Position numbers and translations under genes: made by a program. 50,662 nucleotides of DNA from Helochares maculicollis (taxonomy: Eukaryota; Arthropoda; Insecta; Coleoptera; Hydrophilidae). The DNA lies in assembly GCA_033557835.1 (NCBI GenBank), contig JAWQRO010000178.1:1-50662 (forward strand), given 5' to 3'. Numbering within the stretch: position 1 is the first letter of the stretch; each line of letters opens with the position of its first letter. This document shows, piece after piece, positions 1 to 11,600 of this stretch. The notes beneath the pieces are model-generated. The model saw nothing but the letters and a program-made list of their open reading frames with translations, had not been told where the DNA came from and did not search any database.

Positions 1-409
1 TCATCGACTATGCCATTATTAATCCCTTCTTTTAATAGTTTTTCATACGCTCTAATTTGATTATCATTTGGCACAGAATCATTGAAATACCCAATAAATG
101 CAATTCCTATACTTTTATCATTATATCCCAAGGTATGGGCTCCTCTGGCATTCCACCCTCTTCCTTCGTATACAAGTCCATTACCACCAATCAAGAAGTT
201 ATATCCTATATCATCCCATTTTCTTCCCAAGTGAAAATTTTGAATTGCTCTGACTATACTCGAGCATGTCAGATGATTATCACAAGGTTGGGTTACTGTA
301 TGCCAGATAGATATGAAAGGTACTGGTAATTTAAGCAAAGCTGGTGGTCTTTTTGGAGGAAGACCAAACCAATCTTCCCTGGGTACAATTATAAGGTTTC
401 CACTCAGAT
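1..409 (-). CDS. PGRP ectodomain exon, cassette D (partial, runs off left edge)
   Basis: Reverse-strand reading from a TTTAG acceptor at 410-412 gives an open PGRP (amidase_2 fold) domain: an IIVPREDW start, SIWHTVT, a Cys-x5-Cys loop, WDDIGYNFLIGGNG, VYEGRGWN and HTLGYNDKSIGIAFIGYF. It enters in phase 1, like the other ectodomain exons here. The residue at the first zinc-ligand position is Trp (WHT instead of HHT), so an amidase is unlikely and a recognition role is inferred. The C-terminal part, including the position of the Cys ligand, lies outside the window. It is most like cassette B in its anchor and domain. Confidence 0.85.
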
Positions 410-468
410 CTAAAGAACAAAATATGGTAAAGTGGACTTATGACATAACGTATGGATTTTTATAATAC

Positions 469-602
469 CTATATTTTCATACTTTGCTACGTTTTTCTCC
501 ATATCACCTAGAATTATGTATTGGCTATCGATACACGTAAATAAAGTGATCGTTAAAAACCCTGCAGTTAGTAACATGATCATAAAATCAAATGTAGTAG
601 TA
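469..602 (-). CDS. Candidate membrane-anchor exon of cassette D
   Basis: The reverse strand reads FDFMIMLLTAGFLTITLFTC followed by a polar stretch ending KYENI, with a phase-1 GT donor below 469 that joins correctly to the 1-409 exon. It aligns with the anchor exon of cassette B (VVIMLLITITLAILLS ... KYESI). Its 5' part is degenerate: the place of the ancestral acceptor reads TCG rather than TAG, and the WWKS codons of B appear as W-stop-K-S (TAG at 617-619). An alternative acceptor at 603-604 would skip the stop but needs a phase-2 partner. Exon use is inferred. Confidence 0.4.
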
Positions 603-756
603 CTAAAAAAAGATTTCTACCACTGGACGAGCAGTCGAAAAAACAGAAAAAGGTCAACGCATATAATTAAGAGATAAACATCATTCTTTTTAGATGTTTG
701 TTACAAAACTAAGATATGATATTATTTCATATTTTGCTTCAAAACTTTAATCTTAC

Positions 757-872
757 CTAAATGCGTCTGTTGTGGTTTGTTTGCAATACAAAAATATCAC
801 ATATAAACCAATTATTATCGTGAAAATTTCCAACCACCATGACTGATTAATTAAGATAAAATAATCTGGCAT
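757..872 (-). CDS. Candidate alternative first exon of cassette D
   Basis: On the reverse strand an ATG at 870-872 opens MPDYFILINQSWWLEIF, then a hydrophobic run (TIIIGLYVIFLYC) and a short polar tail, ending in phase 2 at a strong GTAAGA donor. Phase 2 is exactly what the secondary acceptor at 603-604 needs. The joined product would be a two-segment or re-anchored membrane protein feeding into the cassette D PGRP domain. It has no sequence relation to the MSSIL exons of A and B. This could be chance in AT-rich DNA; transcript data would settle it. Confidence 0.25.
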
Positions 873-1125
873 TCTTATGTTCTCAATAGATACACGCGTA
901 CACTAAAACTCAACAAACATTTTGAAAATATTGAACCAACTTCAATTTAAACATATGACTTGGAAGGTGTGACTTTGTAAAAAGTTAAAACTGTTCTTAA
1001 ATGCTAGCATTTTTATAAGTTAGGTCAGGTCAGGTTATACTCTTTTGCTTTCGGTACATAATTATGCTCATATGGGAATAGATTATTCAAATTTAGTCTT
1101 AAGTAATAGTTATACAGATTATTAA

Positions 1126-2144
1126 CTATGGTTTAGTTACCCAATGGGGCCAGGTTTTTATATTTTCAACGAAAATTTTCCCTGGCGACTGAGTTGTAAA
1201 GAGCTGTTTCGCCGCAAAAAGTTTATAGTCTTTAGCAATTACGCCCATTTCAACACCTTGCTCAATAAGTTGCTTCGAAGCAAGGAGCATGGCTGGACTA
1301 GGCAAAATATCGTTAAAAGTTCCAACGAAGGCTATACCGATGCTTCGATTATTATATCCGTATGTATGAGCACCAACAGCTCCCCAGCCTCTGCCTTCAT
1401 AGGCATATCCATCTCCACCGATTAGGAAATTATATCCGATGTCCCACCAATGCCTGCTTTCAATGTGAAAAGTTTGGATATAGCGCACTAATTGAACGCA
1501 TTCTGCTTGGTTGGTGCAGTTGTCAGTAGCAGTACTCCATATTATCACATAAGGCACAGGGACGATCAGTTTGTCTGCTGCTTGTTCTGGTGGCTGGGCT
1601 AGCCACTCTCTCCTGGAGATTATCTTCAACTTGTCACCATTGTCACTATCTTTAAAAAATTGAAATAAATGTATATAGCATCTGAACAAATTTGTTCAAC
1701 ATGCGAATTTATTTATAACTGCTTTAAATGTTATTCGTTCGTGTCAGAAAACAGATCAACAAATAATATTTATGTAATTCAAAGTGCTTAAATAATATAT
1801 TTATGTATCCTACCTGTAGCTTTATTCTTTGCTGTCGGTCCAGTCTCGTCATCCACAACTTCAGCTTGGACATTTGCGCAAGCGGTTAAAAGTATGCTCA
1901 ATGTTAGTGTTACTAGCAACATCGTTACAGTAAGAGCTACAACAATTATTACTAACTGCAGCTTTGTAAAAGATTTGCACCGGCTGAAACCTACCAAATG
2001 CAAAAATTATATTTTTATGTAAATTACTTACAAAAGTATACATGTATCTGTTTTCGCTCTCCTTCACGCATACTCTCTCTTTCTTTCTGTCTTACCTTCA
2101 CAATTCAAATTCATTTTTTCGTCACTGATTAGGATAGAAGACAT
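1126..2144 (-). CDS. PGRP-LC/LA-like transmembrane receptor, cassette A (249 aa)
   Basis: Three exons join in phase 1: 2096-2144 (MSSILISDEK..., 49 nt), 1814-1990 (membrane anchor, 177 nt) and 1126-1649 (PGRP domain). The product is a type II membrane protein with a roughly 24-residue cytoplasmic tail, a hydrophobic segment (LVIIVVALTVTMLLVTLTL) and a C-terminal PGRP fold. The domain has the Cys-x5-Cys loop, WWDIGYNFLIGGDG, YEGRGWGAVGAHT and GYNNRSIGIAFVG. The first zinc His is Trp (IIWSTAT, and the next His is Ser too), and the C-terminal Cys is Ser (TTQSPG), so no amidase activity is expected. It could sense peptidoglycan or decoy it. The short tail lacks the RHIM-like motif of the distal exon at 12,820-13,321, although that exon is phase-compatible and could replace the MSSIL exon by alternative splicing. 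Confidence 0.82.
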
Positions 2145-2848
2145 TTTATCGCACTGGACAATTAGAACTCCGTTTAAGAAACATGCGATATTCTTTTAAG
2201 AGAAATAACCAACTAAAACTATTTATAGCTGATGATGACTGCAACAGAAAACAACACGTTTTCCCCATAAATTAACATTGTGGGAATTTGAAGCAAGCAG
2301 TATCCACTTGCCTATATCATCATTATTTTTCTCATAAGTCAACGAAAACAGAAAAACTCCTAATTAATTTGCCAAAAAAGAATTAATACAAATAAATAGA
2401 TTTTGCAGCTGATAACAACCGAATACATACCAATCACTAAAGTTTTATATTATTTCATTTATACTACTAATTATTTTATATTGTACATATAAGAGCTAAC
2501 ATATCACCATAAAGACGCTAAAAACCTTGTTTTCATAAATTTATGGAACTAGTAAATCACCAACATTATAGTTCACACTATCCATTTTGTTGGCTCAATA
2601 TTACAAATACACAAGTCCTTTCCTTTAATGATAATAAGCGGTCGTTGTTTTGTATTTTTATATCAGCTATTGAATTCTATCGAAATCAAACGAATTTCTA
2701 CGCTTATTCTTGTTCTTTATTTTTGTAATCTAATGAGAGAATGCGGTACAAATAAATAGTAAATAAAAATGCAGTGAACACTTATTTAAGAAAAATAATG
2801 ATCTTATTAACTAACGCATGACAGCTGAAAGTTCTAAATACAAGATAT

Positions 2849-3993
2849 TTATTTTACACAACATTGAGGCCATGTTTTAATAACGGATAAGAATTTTTTT
2901 CCAGGACTTCTTTCAACTATTTTATAGTTTTTATCAATTTTATTGTTCATTATGCCCTCTATTATCAAGTCGTCGTAAGCTTTCATTTGTACATCAATTG
3001 GTACCTTTTCATCAAAATATCCAATAAATCCAATTCCTATACTTCTGTTATTATATCCCAAGGTATGAGCTCCAATTGCGTCCCAACCTCTACCTTCATA
3101 TACAAGCCCGTTGCCACCAATTAAGAAACTATATCCTATGTCATTCCACCTTCTCCTAAAATGATCTTCTTGAATTGTCTGAATCGCCTTAGAACACGAC
3201 ATGTGAGTGAAACAAGAGTCTGTTACTGTATGCCAAATCGACACATAAGGTACAGGCAATTTAAGTGGGTCTGCAGGCTTTCTAGGCGGCTTACCATGCC
3301 AATCTTTTCTAGGTACAATAAAAAACGATCCATTCAACTCTAAACAACAAACAAAAACTATTAATATCAATTTTTATTAGTCAAAATTCTAGAATATTAC
3401 CTATACTTTCATACTTATCCGTGGTTCCTTTTCTATCATCTGCAACGGCACTTTGACTATTTGCTCGTGTGGACAAAAGTATGGCGAGGGTTATTGTTAT
3501 CAACAACATTATCACAACAAGAAATATAATAATTATTGCTAGTTGTACTTTTGTGTAGGATTTCCACCAGCGGAAGTCTAAAAAATGCAAATACGAGAAT
3601 TATTATGACCTATTTGTGGGTGCGTGTGAGTGTATGTATTTTGATTTCATTGAGTATGCATATTTTTGTTACTGGCGGCTAATGCGAAATCTGCAGAGAA
3701 AACACCTTAAAGTTTATTTCTTCTGACTAACTATAAACAATGTATAAAAATTGTGTGTAAAAAACGAATAGTTTAAAAGACGATGTCAAAATAAACTCTC
3801 TTGATTTGTTACAAAGCCTTCAAATCTGCCGATGTTTTAAGTTATTGGTTTTAATAAACGCACAAAGCTACACTTTTTATTTTGCCACAGATAAGTTTAC
3901 TCAACTCTTACTTAAATAAGACAATAAGATTAAATAAATTTTACCTTCGTCTTTTAACTTAACATTTCCGTCACATTCTAGAATAGAAGACAT
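2849..3993 (-). CDS. PGRP-LC/LA-like transmembrane receptor, cassette B (238 aa)
   Basis: Exons 3945-3993 (MSSILECDGN..., 49 nt), 3401-3577 (anchor, 177 nt) and 2849-3339 (PGRP domain) join in phase 1. Exon lengths of the first two match cassette A exactly, so A and B are tandem duplicates there. The anchor is LAIIIIFLVVIMLLITITLAILL. The domain reads SFFIVPRKDW, SIWHTVT, WNDIGYSFLIGGNG, HTLGYNNRSIGIGFIGYF. Zinc ligand 1 is Trp, and about seven residues are missing before the terminal SPG motif compared with A and C (KNYKIVERSPG), which removes the usual helix-to-zinc-site segment. It is a non-catalytic receptor or modulator by inference. Confidence 0.82.
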
Positions 3994-5668
3994 GTTGCCG
4001 CACTGAAATGTTAAAGTTGTCTGCAAGAAATATGAGCTAGGGCTCAGCAAACGCAAAATTTTATATTTATGGTATTATAATAATAAACAAGCTTTAAAAC
4101 AGCAGCTTAAGATATGAGTTATGAGGTTGGTTTTGATTGAGTGAAAGCAGCACAGAGATAAAAACTAAATATTTTAAAAATTAATTTATAGATAAATGTG
4201 CATTAACTTCCATCGATCAAGGTGTGTTCTCTTTGCTACAGTTTTGAGAATATTATAAGTATTTCAGGTGTCTGTTTGGCAGAATCTTACAGCTTATATT
4301 TCAATGTAACAAACATGAATTAAATACATCAAACAATACTCATGATTGATGCTGTTTAAGACGTTTACGTGGTTCAGATAAATCAGTAAGTGATAAAATA
4401 ATACACTCAATTGAACAACAAGCGTTTAATAGGAGTCCACAAAAGTACTTTTCTTGTAATACCTGTCATCATCATTGCCTTTCTGGACTATCACGTACAG
4501 ACCTAAAACTCAACGATCTGACATTATATACTCAAGTTATCGGCCTTTATACTATAAAGTTATAAAATCAAAAATTTAATAGTGCAAAGACTCATTTCCG
4601 TTCGAGGAAAATTTTTATGTTAATATTATATACAAAAATACCTGGCATTGTATTGAGATTCTAACTGCATAGTTTATTATTATAACAGTAGCAAATGACT
4701 TAATTTCATGTTTTGCAAATTGTTCACATTTTCAGCTTTGCGGCACACAATTTTCAAGAACATTGCAGTGCTTTCATACAGATATGATAGCATGCATGTG
4801 GTATTTAAAGTGTTTATCATTCGAAGTGCCTGAAAAACAAAATACACCAATTACTTTACGATTGCAAAGTACTGACTAATTTTCCAATCGCCTTACTAAT
4901 CAAGTGTAATAATTAAAAAACACACCTGTTTAGTTTTAAATCACCATATAAAAATTGTCAAAAATGATCGTTATTGACAATTTGAAGCTGTTTCTGCAAA
5001 ATTTAATAACTTACATCAATATCACATTTGCATGTCAGTTAATAAATTACCAAAGTAAGGTTTACTGAAAGTTTTCCTAATTGATGCAATTAAGAGCAGT
5101 GTCATTACATTTATAGTGGGTCTAGCAGACTTAAAAAGTATGTCCAGAAAATTTAGAATATACACAGATTTCATTTCGATTTGTGAAGTTATATCACTTA
5201 ACTGTCATAATACTTCAGGTGAAACAGATCTCTAACGGTGAACTGTACTAATTTTTCTCTTCCACACAGAATTTCTTTGTGTAGAGTATATTTGGATTAG
5301 GAGTACTATTTACCACCAAACTATATAGTTAAAAGTCGAGTAAATGCACTCTATAGCGCTTCCTACTTTGGGTGTAATATCTTTTAACTTAATTAAAAGC
5401 AGCAAATTTACGAAAATGAAAAATAAAAAACATTGGGAAAATGGGAAATGTATATCATAAATTTGAAAATCGTAGCTCTTTGGAAATAAAATCATTTCTA
5501 TGTATTTTGATTTCGCTCAAAAATACAATTATGATTAAAGGAAATCCAAAAATGCTGCTTTTGTTACATTCATTTAATATAAACGATAATATTTCGAGAC
5601 ATATACATACGCATATGAGAGCAATTTATACAAATTCAGTCTTAAATATTAACCCTACAGATTATTTG
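3994..5668. other. Spacer between PGRP cassettes B and C
   Basis: AT-rich with no open frame I can support. It would be intronic if the distal exon splices to cassettes B or A, or promoter DNA if cassette B is driven by its own first exon. No RNA gene or mobile element was recognised. Confidence 0.5.
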
Positions 5669-8600
5669 CTACGGTTTGGCTGACCAATGAGGCCAGGTCT
5701 TTATATTTTCATAGAAAACGGCCCCTGGTGATTGGGTTGTGCTGAGCTGTTTCGCCGCAAAAAGTTTATAGTCTTTAGCAATTACGCCCATTTCAACACC
5801 TTGCTCAATAAGCTGCTTCGAAGCAAGGAGCATGTCTGGAGTTGGCAAAATATTATTAAAAGTTCCAACGAAGGCTATACCGATGCTTCGGTTATTATAT
5901 CCGTATGTATGAGCACCAACAGCTCCCCAGCCTCTGCCTTCATAGGCATATCCATCGCCACCGATTAGGAAATTATATCCAATGTCCCACCAATGCCTGC
6001 TTTCAATGTGAAAAGTTTGGATATAGCGGACTAAATAAACGCACTCTGCTTGGTTAGTGCAGTTGTCCGTAGCTGTATGCCATATTATTACATAGGGTAC
6101 AGGGACAGTCAATTTGTCTGCTGCTTGTTCTGGTGGTTGGGCTAACCATTGTTTTCTAGGGATTATCATCAGTTTTCCACTCAGATGGACACCATTGACG
6201 GTATCTTAAAAAAAGATTAAAAAGTTATATCATTGGATAATACTAACATATTAAATATATTTTTTAAAGAAAGCAATGGTAAATAGAAAGAGAAATGAAA
6301 ACAGTACATGCTTTAAATGCATACCAGAGTGTGAAGTAGTTCAAATATTTGTTAAGATACACGGATATGCATAAATTCAAAACCATTGTCGCTTAAAATG
6401 CGATAAATTATAATATTCTATAGAGGAATTTCGAATCTATACTGGGCGAAAGTTTTCTAGTAGTGGTTTAGCAAAGTGTAAATTTTGGCACGAAATATAC
6501 TCTCCAGAAAAGTGTTCCATTCTGCTAGGAATCCACATATTGAAATATGATTGCACTTCTTGTAACAACCAAGTCTTAATAAGCCTAAACATTTGCTCAT
6601 TTGCTTACGCATGCAGACATAGCAATAATAAATTTTGTGATTTTGTTTTTCTACATCGGACCCAATCACATTGAGTAAAAAAATTCGTAGAAACTGAATA
6701 GTGACGTGATCAATTGCCATGTGTTCTATAGACACAGTAAGAATATCATAAATTGCTATTTTGATAGCTATTCAGTGATAAAGAAAAGTATATGTGCAAG
6801 TATTTCTAAAGATAATGCAATGAGTGATCTTATATTTAAGACAGAAACGATTTTTACATTATATAGTACCATTGCTATAAAATAAAAGTAGCAATAACAA
6901 CATAATAATTATTTCGTTTTAATAAATTGAGAATTACATATAATTTCATTTCAGTTAAGTTTTGACTTCAAAACTTAAAGTGCACACTAATACACTTAAA
7001 AATTATCTTATTTCAACGTCTTTAGGTCTTGATGAATTAAATGCCACAAAAATGCAATTTTATCTGTACTTTTATCATCTATCAAAATTTAAATTATACA
7101 TTCTGTTAAAATGTTAATTTTGAAAGGAGGAAACAAATATGCAAATAAACAAGTTCATTTTCATATTTATATTGCTCATCAAAGTTTGTTTCCATAATAC
7201 TATTCAAAAATAATAAAAGTCGTACCATATACAATTGATTTATAGTAGCTATTATTTAAAACAGCAATTTATTCACCTGATTGCTAATAAGTAACACATG
7301 CAAAAATGTTAATAAGTGTTTGAATATTCTAAATAATTACAGCTGTTCATGTATGCAAAATAAATTAGTTTTGTAACGTACCGACTGGTGAGTCAACTGG
7401 GGTACTGATAGCTTGTTCATCCCTTGAAGTTCCGCTTGACATAGTGGAAGATGAAGGATGTCTCAAGAGAAGTATAGCAGTTACAGTAACCACCGTGACT
7501 ACAACGGTTACTATTGCTGACGCTAGTAATATCAAATGTCTTGAAGATTGAAAGTGATTCCATTTGTTACCTAGAAAAAAGAAAGACTACTAAATAGATG
7601 ATCATAAAGGATATTGCAAAATGTACCTAATAAGTTAAAAATACGCAATGAACTAAGCAGAATCATGCTAAGCAATGCGCCTAAATCCTGACGACATGGA
7701 ATGAAAATCATAATATATTTTTTATAAAATTTAGGTAGATAATAATTTATTATACGTTTAAAATTGAGAAAGACTTGAAAGTATCTGCGATCTAATAATC
7801 TCTAGAATCAGAAGCCGGTACCTGAAACTCAGAATTTTGATCGGACATAACCTCTTTGCTCAATATTTAATTGCGACTAGACCTATTATGAAATTAATAT
7901 AAATAAGCAATAATTTTAAAGCATAGCATGCATTACAAAAGACAGGAGTTTTGAAATAGGTGAGTATATGAAACAGTAAAGAAAGAGAATGTAATCGTAA
8001 TGGAATATCAACTCGTCGAATTCAGAAACTCTCGAAATCTTTTGTAGACTTTCTTCGTCGTGTCACTTGAAAAGATATTTCAGTAGATTTCATTTGGGAA
8101 ACTTGGAAAGATTTATAGCTTGTTCACCAGGACAAATTTCAGTATTCAAAATGAATCTCAAAAAGCTAATTTTTATTAAATGACGACTATATAATCATAG
8201 AATGCTACTTATGGTTATCTTGTACATCCTAAAAAGATGACCACTGTCATTGGATAGTAGCAAGCATTTGTCCATCAAGGCAATTTCTTAACAATCCATC
8301 CAAACAATAATCGTTGGGTATTTCTGCTCATTATAGAGTCAATCAAATTATAACTTACCAAACTAAAGGGTGCACTTTTTGTATTTTCAAACTTTTCGCA
8401 AATGTCAATGAAGACCGTGGCGAAATCATGAAATTTTTTAATATAAAAGTAATTTTGAGAACCTGCGAGCTATAACTGATTAGTAAAAATTTAATATAGT
8501 TTAATTGTTACAATAAAATCTTTCATGTATTCGCCATGTTTATCAAGTTTATGGCAAACGTAAATGTGCAAACATACAATTCCTGTTCAAAAATGCATCA

Positions 8601-11600
8601 TCCGCTCAAAATACTGGAGTAAATATTTATACAAGAATACATGACCTTTAAAGTGAATACGCCGCATGGACGTGCATGTTTTGGTTTATTTTTACAACGC
8701 TTCAATGGAATGAATAATTATGCAGTCAGACTATGTAGATGATAGTTGTGAAAGCAAAGGCAGAGAATGTTTTTAAATTAGTTGTGAAAGATATTTCCCT
8801 CTTCTATTGTGGAATAAATAAATTCCATTTTGTATTTTTATCTTCAATCGACATTCAGCAACTTTAGCACTAATTACACGTTATGAATTTTTCGTATCAT
8901 GAAGTAGAAAAATTTGATTGAAATACTAACACTTTATTGAGAAATAACATTTACATCAGTGATATAATTGAAAATGATTTGCGGATGCGCTTCATCAACT
9001 TTCACTTATAATTGAAGTTCATAATTTTAAATGAAAATGCTGATTAATATAAAAATGGAATTTATTAGGTCACAATAAGTCATTAAATAATTTGTACCTA
9101 CCTATTTCAGAAAAATGTTTTTGCTCCTTATGCAAATTATTCGATAAAAAAATCAAACAATAAAATAATTTGCCTAATTATTACACTAAACAGCCGGAAA
9201 AGCAACGGAAAAGCAATAAAATGTATTTATATTTTACATTTGAAGCCTAATAGAAGTAGTACCTTTCAAATAAGCCCAGAGTTGATCAGTTTTGATTACT
9301 TTTAACCCTCCACCAAAGTGCGCTTGCAATTCTTCTTTGATAAAGTAAAGACTTTGTAAGGGACAATTAATAACGTTCTTCTCACCTAAGAATCATTTAA
9401 TTTCATTCACCAAAATTGTTCATAAATGACTAAACTTAAATTTAATTTCATAATTAATTGAATAATATAATTTCAACTATTAATATTACTAACTTACTTT
9501 TTACTTACACAAAACCGTTTAAATCACAAAACAAAAACATTCACAGCGAAGTTTATGTATCGTTAATCTAACTGTTTGTTTAATCTATATATTTACCTGC
9601 AAAGCGAATGCTTTTTTTTAAATTTCGGTTTTGCAGACATTGCAGATTATCAACGTTTGTCTCAAATAAATTTTTTCTAGTAAATCGGTATTTTAAACTT
9701 ATGCTATTGGCTTACTCATTTGTTTTCAAATTCTTAAAGTAAATCTTTCGATTGTTTTCTTGTGTAAAATGGACGAAATATACAATTATAAAATTGTCAG
9801 CAAAATATTCTGCAGACAATGTTTTAATTCTAGTGTTTGTGAAACCGTATTTTTGCATATTAACTCAGAAGAGAAGATGGTGAAGACGAAGTTGTAGCGT
9901 TAATTGAAAAATAAGGCAAAGCTCTAATTCAAAGAGTGGATAAACAAAATTATGTTTATCTAATGCAAATATTTTTATAATAACGCGATAGGTAGACGGC
10001 TGAGCTCAATAAGATAAAAGTAAATATATATATATGACACCCATCATTTGCTCATTTAGCGATAAGATTATCCTGCTTATAGCAGACATGCAAATCATGA
10101 TATAGAATTTTTTTTTAACGTTACTAGAAACTACATCAAATGTACTTGGCGGATGTAGCCGATTATTTTGTGTATAGACTAAAAGCGTCCGCGTTATAGG
10201 TAATTAACATAAATAAATCGCAAATGACAAATACGAATGGTGATTTATTTTTAGAGAATTTTACTATTACTAAACACCATATAAAACTATATTTAATTTT
10301 GTATATATATACGTATACGTATATTGTGTATTTTAAATGAAAGTTAGCACATTATGTATAAAAGATCCTTGAACAAATTGATGCGTGGAAATACCATACA
10401 TACCTAAGCATTTTGACAAAGAGTAATGAACAATTATTTGTTAGTATGTATGTTCACTCCTGTGTTGGTTGCGATTGCTACGAAAATAAACCATTAAACG
10501 GTTTTAGTACAACAACCACAACATTTTTAAAGTCGAGACGGTAATAAAATTGCTAATTGTCGTTTAACATGAAACAAATCTGTAAATAACGTTATAATTT
10601 GTAATGAAATTGCGATTATTATTAAGCTAATATATTCTGAAGCTATTTGAACAGTTTATATTTATACGGAAATTGATTTTTATATTTTGATTCCAGTTTG
10701 CGTGTTTGAGAAATACTTCTTTACTTATTAAAATAAATCTGCCAACTATTTATAACACTTGCTACATGTTATATGTTAATGTTAGTAACGTTTAAAGAAA
10801 TAATATACAAATTTAGAGCTATCAGCGTATGAAATTATGATGACCTTATTATTGGCATTTAACGTCATTTATAAATCGCGTCGTAAATGCATTATATCAA
10901 CAAATACCTTACTGAGTTTTAGGAGTCAAGAATTGGCTTGGTGTAGATTGACGCCGAAACCAATCAACAAGACCAACATGTACTAAATACTTGGAATTGA
11001 TGAAGAGTTCAAATTTTATAATTTCGAATTTGATAAAAAAAAAGAGTTGACTAAAATATTAGAAATATGCACTTTCTATTTTTATTGAGTTTAATTTCTG
11101 TTTACGTAGCTCATCACGTTCATTTTTCAACTGTATTTCATAAGAGTACTAGCTCTCAGCCGTTGTCTGATTAAATCATCCTAATGTAATATTCTGACTT
11201 AATAAATGATACTAATTTATTCTTTTGGTAAAATGATCATGTGTTAAATAAAAAATCTTTCTCAAGGATAAAAAAAACTCAATTATACTAAAGTGAGAGA
11301 CAAGATTTTTTTCTTTGAATCAGTACAGCGAGTATATTTTACATAAATAGTACATAAACAAAAAACTTAATCATATGCTTATTTATTCATCGTCTGAAAC
11401 TTAGCACTTAAGTACTGCTTTTTCTGCATTTAAAAACATTATTTGACATCGACTTACACATATAAGTTTAAAGAATGACCTATAAATAATCTGGACTTCG
11501 AAAATCATCATCAACTTTATGAGATACATCTAACTGTTAAGGAATCTCGATCACTAATATTTATGTAAAATTAACCACATTTACTATATATCAGTAATTA

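Noticed and set aside
1020..1037. TTAGGTCAGGTCAGGTTA as telomere-like repeat
   Set aside because: Only a few imperfect units that do not match TTAGG arrays; such short motifs are common in insect introns.
1144..1425. Plus-strand open frame of 93 codons, repeated at 5732-5968
   Set aside because: Both are antisense shadows of the near-identical PGRP exons A and C; they recur only because those exons are duplicated.
6457..6735. A 92-codon minus-strand frame between C anchor and ectodomain exons
   Set aside because: Not phase-compatible with the PGRP exons and without a recognisable domain.
7820..7850. A minus-strand ATG opening MSDQNSEFQ before a GTACCG donor, as a private first exon of cassette C
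   Set aside because: It ends in phase 0, while the C anchor exon needs phase 1, and it lacks the MSSIL signature of the A and B first exons.
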